The notes beneath the pieces are model-generated. The model worked only from the letters and a program-made list of their open reading frames with translations, was not told the origin of the DNA and did not search any database. Positions 63,334 through 64,000 of a stretch of DNA of 64,000 nt are shown here, piece after piece. This stretch comes from Prinsepia uniflora. Taxonomy: Eukaryota > Streptophyta > Magnoliopsida > Rosales > Rosaceae. The stretch covers positions 42,248,271 to 42,312,270 of the forward strand of contig CM064874.1 in the NCBI GenBank assembly GCA_032719365.1. Direction: 5' to 3'. The position numbers and the translations under genes are program-made. Each line of letters starts with the position of its first letter. The stretch's first letter is position 1.

Positions 63334-64000
63334 TATATTGAAGCATGTGGGGGGAATTTTGGTTCCAAGAAAACTGCCCTTAAGGTGTTAGATTCAGGTT
63401 TCTTTTGGCCTTTTTTATTTCATGACGCTCATGCATTTTGTGCTACTTGTGATATATGTCAAAAATCTGGTAATCTGAGATCTAAGGATCAAATGCCACA
63501 AACCTTTATACTTAATGTCAAGATTTTTGATTTGTGGGGTATAAACTTCATGGGTCCATTTCCATCGTCTTATGGTTTTGAATATATCCTTCTTGCTATG
63601 GATTATGTTTCGAAATGGGTGGAAGTTAAAGCCACTCGTACTAACGACTCTAATGTTGTTGCAGCTTTCCTTCGCACTAACATCTTTTCTAGATTGCCAT
63701 GCCCCGAGCATTGATTAGTGATGGGGGAAGCAACTTTTGCAAAAAAACCAGTTGGCGCATTATTAAAGAAGTATGGAATCACTCACAAGGTATCAAATCC
63801 ATACCACCCTCAAACCAATGGTTTAATGGAAGTTAGCAACCGAAAAATCAAGAATATACTCGAGAGAACCGTTGGGCCTTTGCGAAAGGATTGGAGTACA
63901 AGGTTAAAAGATGCTTTGTGGGCCTATCGAACCGCATACAAAACTCCCATAGGTATGTCACCCTTTCGGCTAGTTTATGGGAAAATGTGTCATCTTCCTG
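63334..64000 (+). pseudogene. pol: Athila integrase, frameshifted, partial at window edge
   Basis: CGGNFGSKKTALKVL, FWPFLFHDAH and CATCDICQKSGN are the zinc-binding region, with the first His pair not intact. The core begins DLWGINFMGPFPSSYG, where the first catalytic Asp is Asn. ISDGGSNFC near 63714-63740 holds the second Asp in a shifted frame. After another shift come KYGITHKVSNPYHPQTNG and MEVSNRKIKNILER with the catalytic Glu. MSPFRLVYGKMCHLP ends at the window edge. Confidence 0.88.

Larger units (their letters stand above)
44568..64000 (+). mobile_element. Athila-lineage Ty3/gypsy element, degenerate, interrupted, runs off right edge
   Basis: 5' LTR, GGCGCC-type PBS, leader, gag, protease, RT, RNase H and integrase occur in order on the plus strand, with a foreign element at 51069-62816. 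FMDD-type RT, the D-L-G-A-S protease site and the tRNA-Asp-like PBS place it in Athila. Numerous stops and at least four frameshifts make it non-functional. The envelope-like region and 3' LTR would lie beyond the window. Confidence 0.92.

Overview
The window reads as gene-poor plant (eudicot-like) heterochromatin. Nearly every stretch I can explain is a retrotransposon or DNA transposon, often nested. I found no convincing host gene, tRNA, rRNA or CRISPR. Evidence for a plant: Tat- and Athila-type Ty3/gypsy elements with their typical extra domains, initiator-Met-type primer binding sites (PBS), a hAT element with an 8-bp target site duplication (TSD), and a MULE with long terminal inverted repeats (TIRs).

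Layout. 1-4357: 5' end of a minus-strand long-LTR element, called LL family here (LTR 2.7-3.1 kb, Met-type PBS, Tekay/Del-like gag where preserved). 4358-5477: an Athila-like LTR piece. 5478-6882: 5' end of an old minus-strand Tat element. 6883-7456: hAT-like debris. 7666-19315: a young complete Tat element with 573-bp LTRs (3 differences), TSD CTCAC, gag-protease and pol ORFs split by one in-frame UAG, an antisense ORF, and a captured LL LTR fragment. 19321-26418: low-complexity or unassigned DNA holding a hAT (with a nested LTR) and a solo LL LTR. 26419-39019: a plus-strand LL-type element whose 3' LTR is split by a solo LTR, an Athila LTR and a young gag-only element. 39020-44543: Tat 3' ends, another solo LTR and a MULE. 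44568-64000: an Athila element running off the right edge, its pol cut by a coding-free LL element (51069-62816) that itself holds a solo LTR (58926-61756).

How it works together. The Tat element has the parts of a replication cycle: LTR promoter with TATA box, PBS, Gag, protease, reverse transcriptase, two RNase H domains, integrase and polypurine tract (PPT). Its reverse transcriptase lacks the last catalytic Asp, so this copy was probably moved by enzyme from another copy. The gag-pol UAG is followed by CAA CUA, which fits the tobamovirus-type CAR-YYA readthrough context. The antisense ORF lies just downstream, in its own direction, of the captured LL LTR fragment, which may therefore act as its promoter.

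The most unusual structural signal is in the LL LTRs: arrays of short inverted repeats with 4-5-bp arms and about 5-nt loops. Arm sequences change in a compensated way from unit to unit, with 16- or 30-bp spacing. They recur in several copies and in both orientations. Boundaries backed by TSDs or matched LTR ends are firm to the base; others are approximate and marked so.
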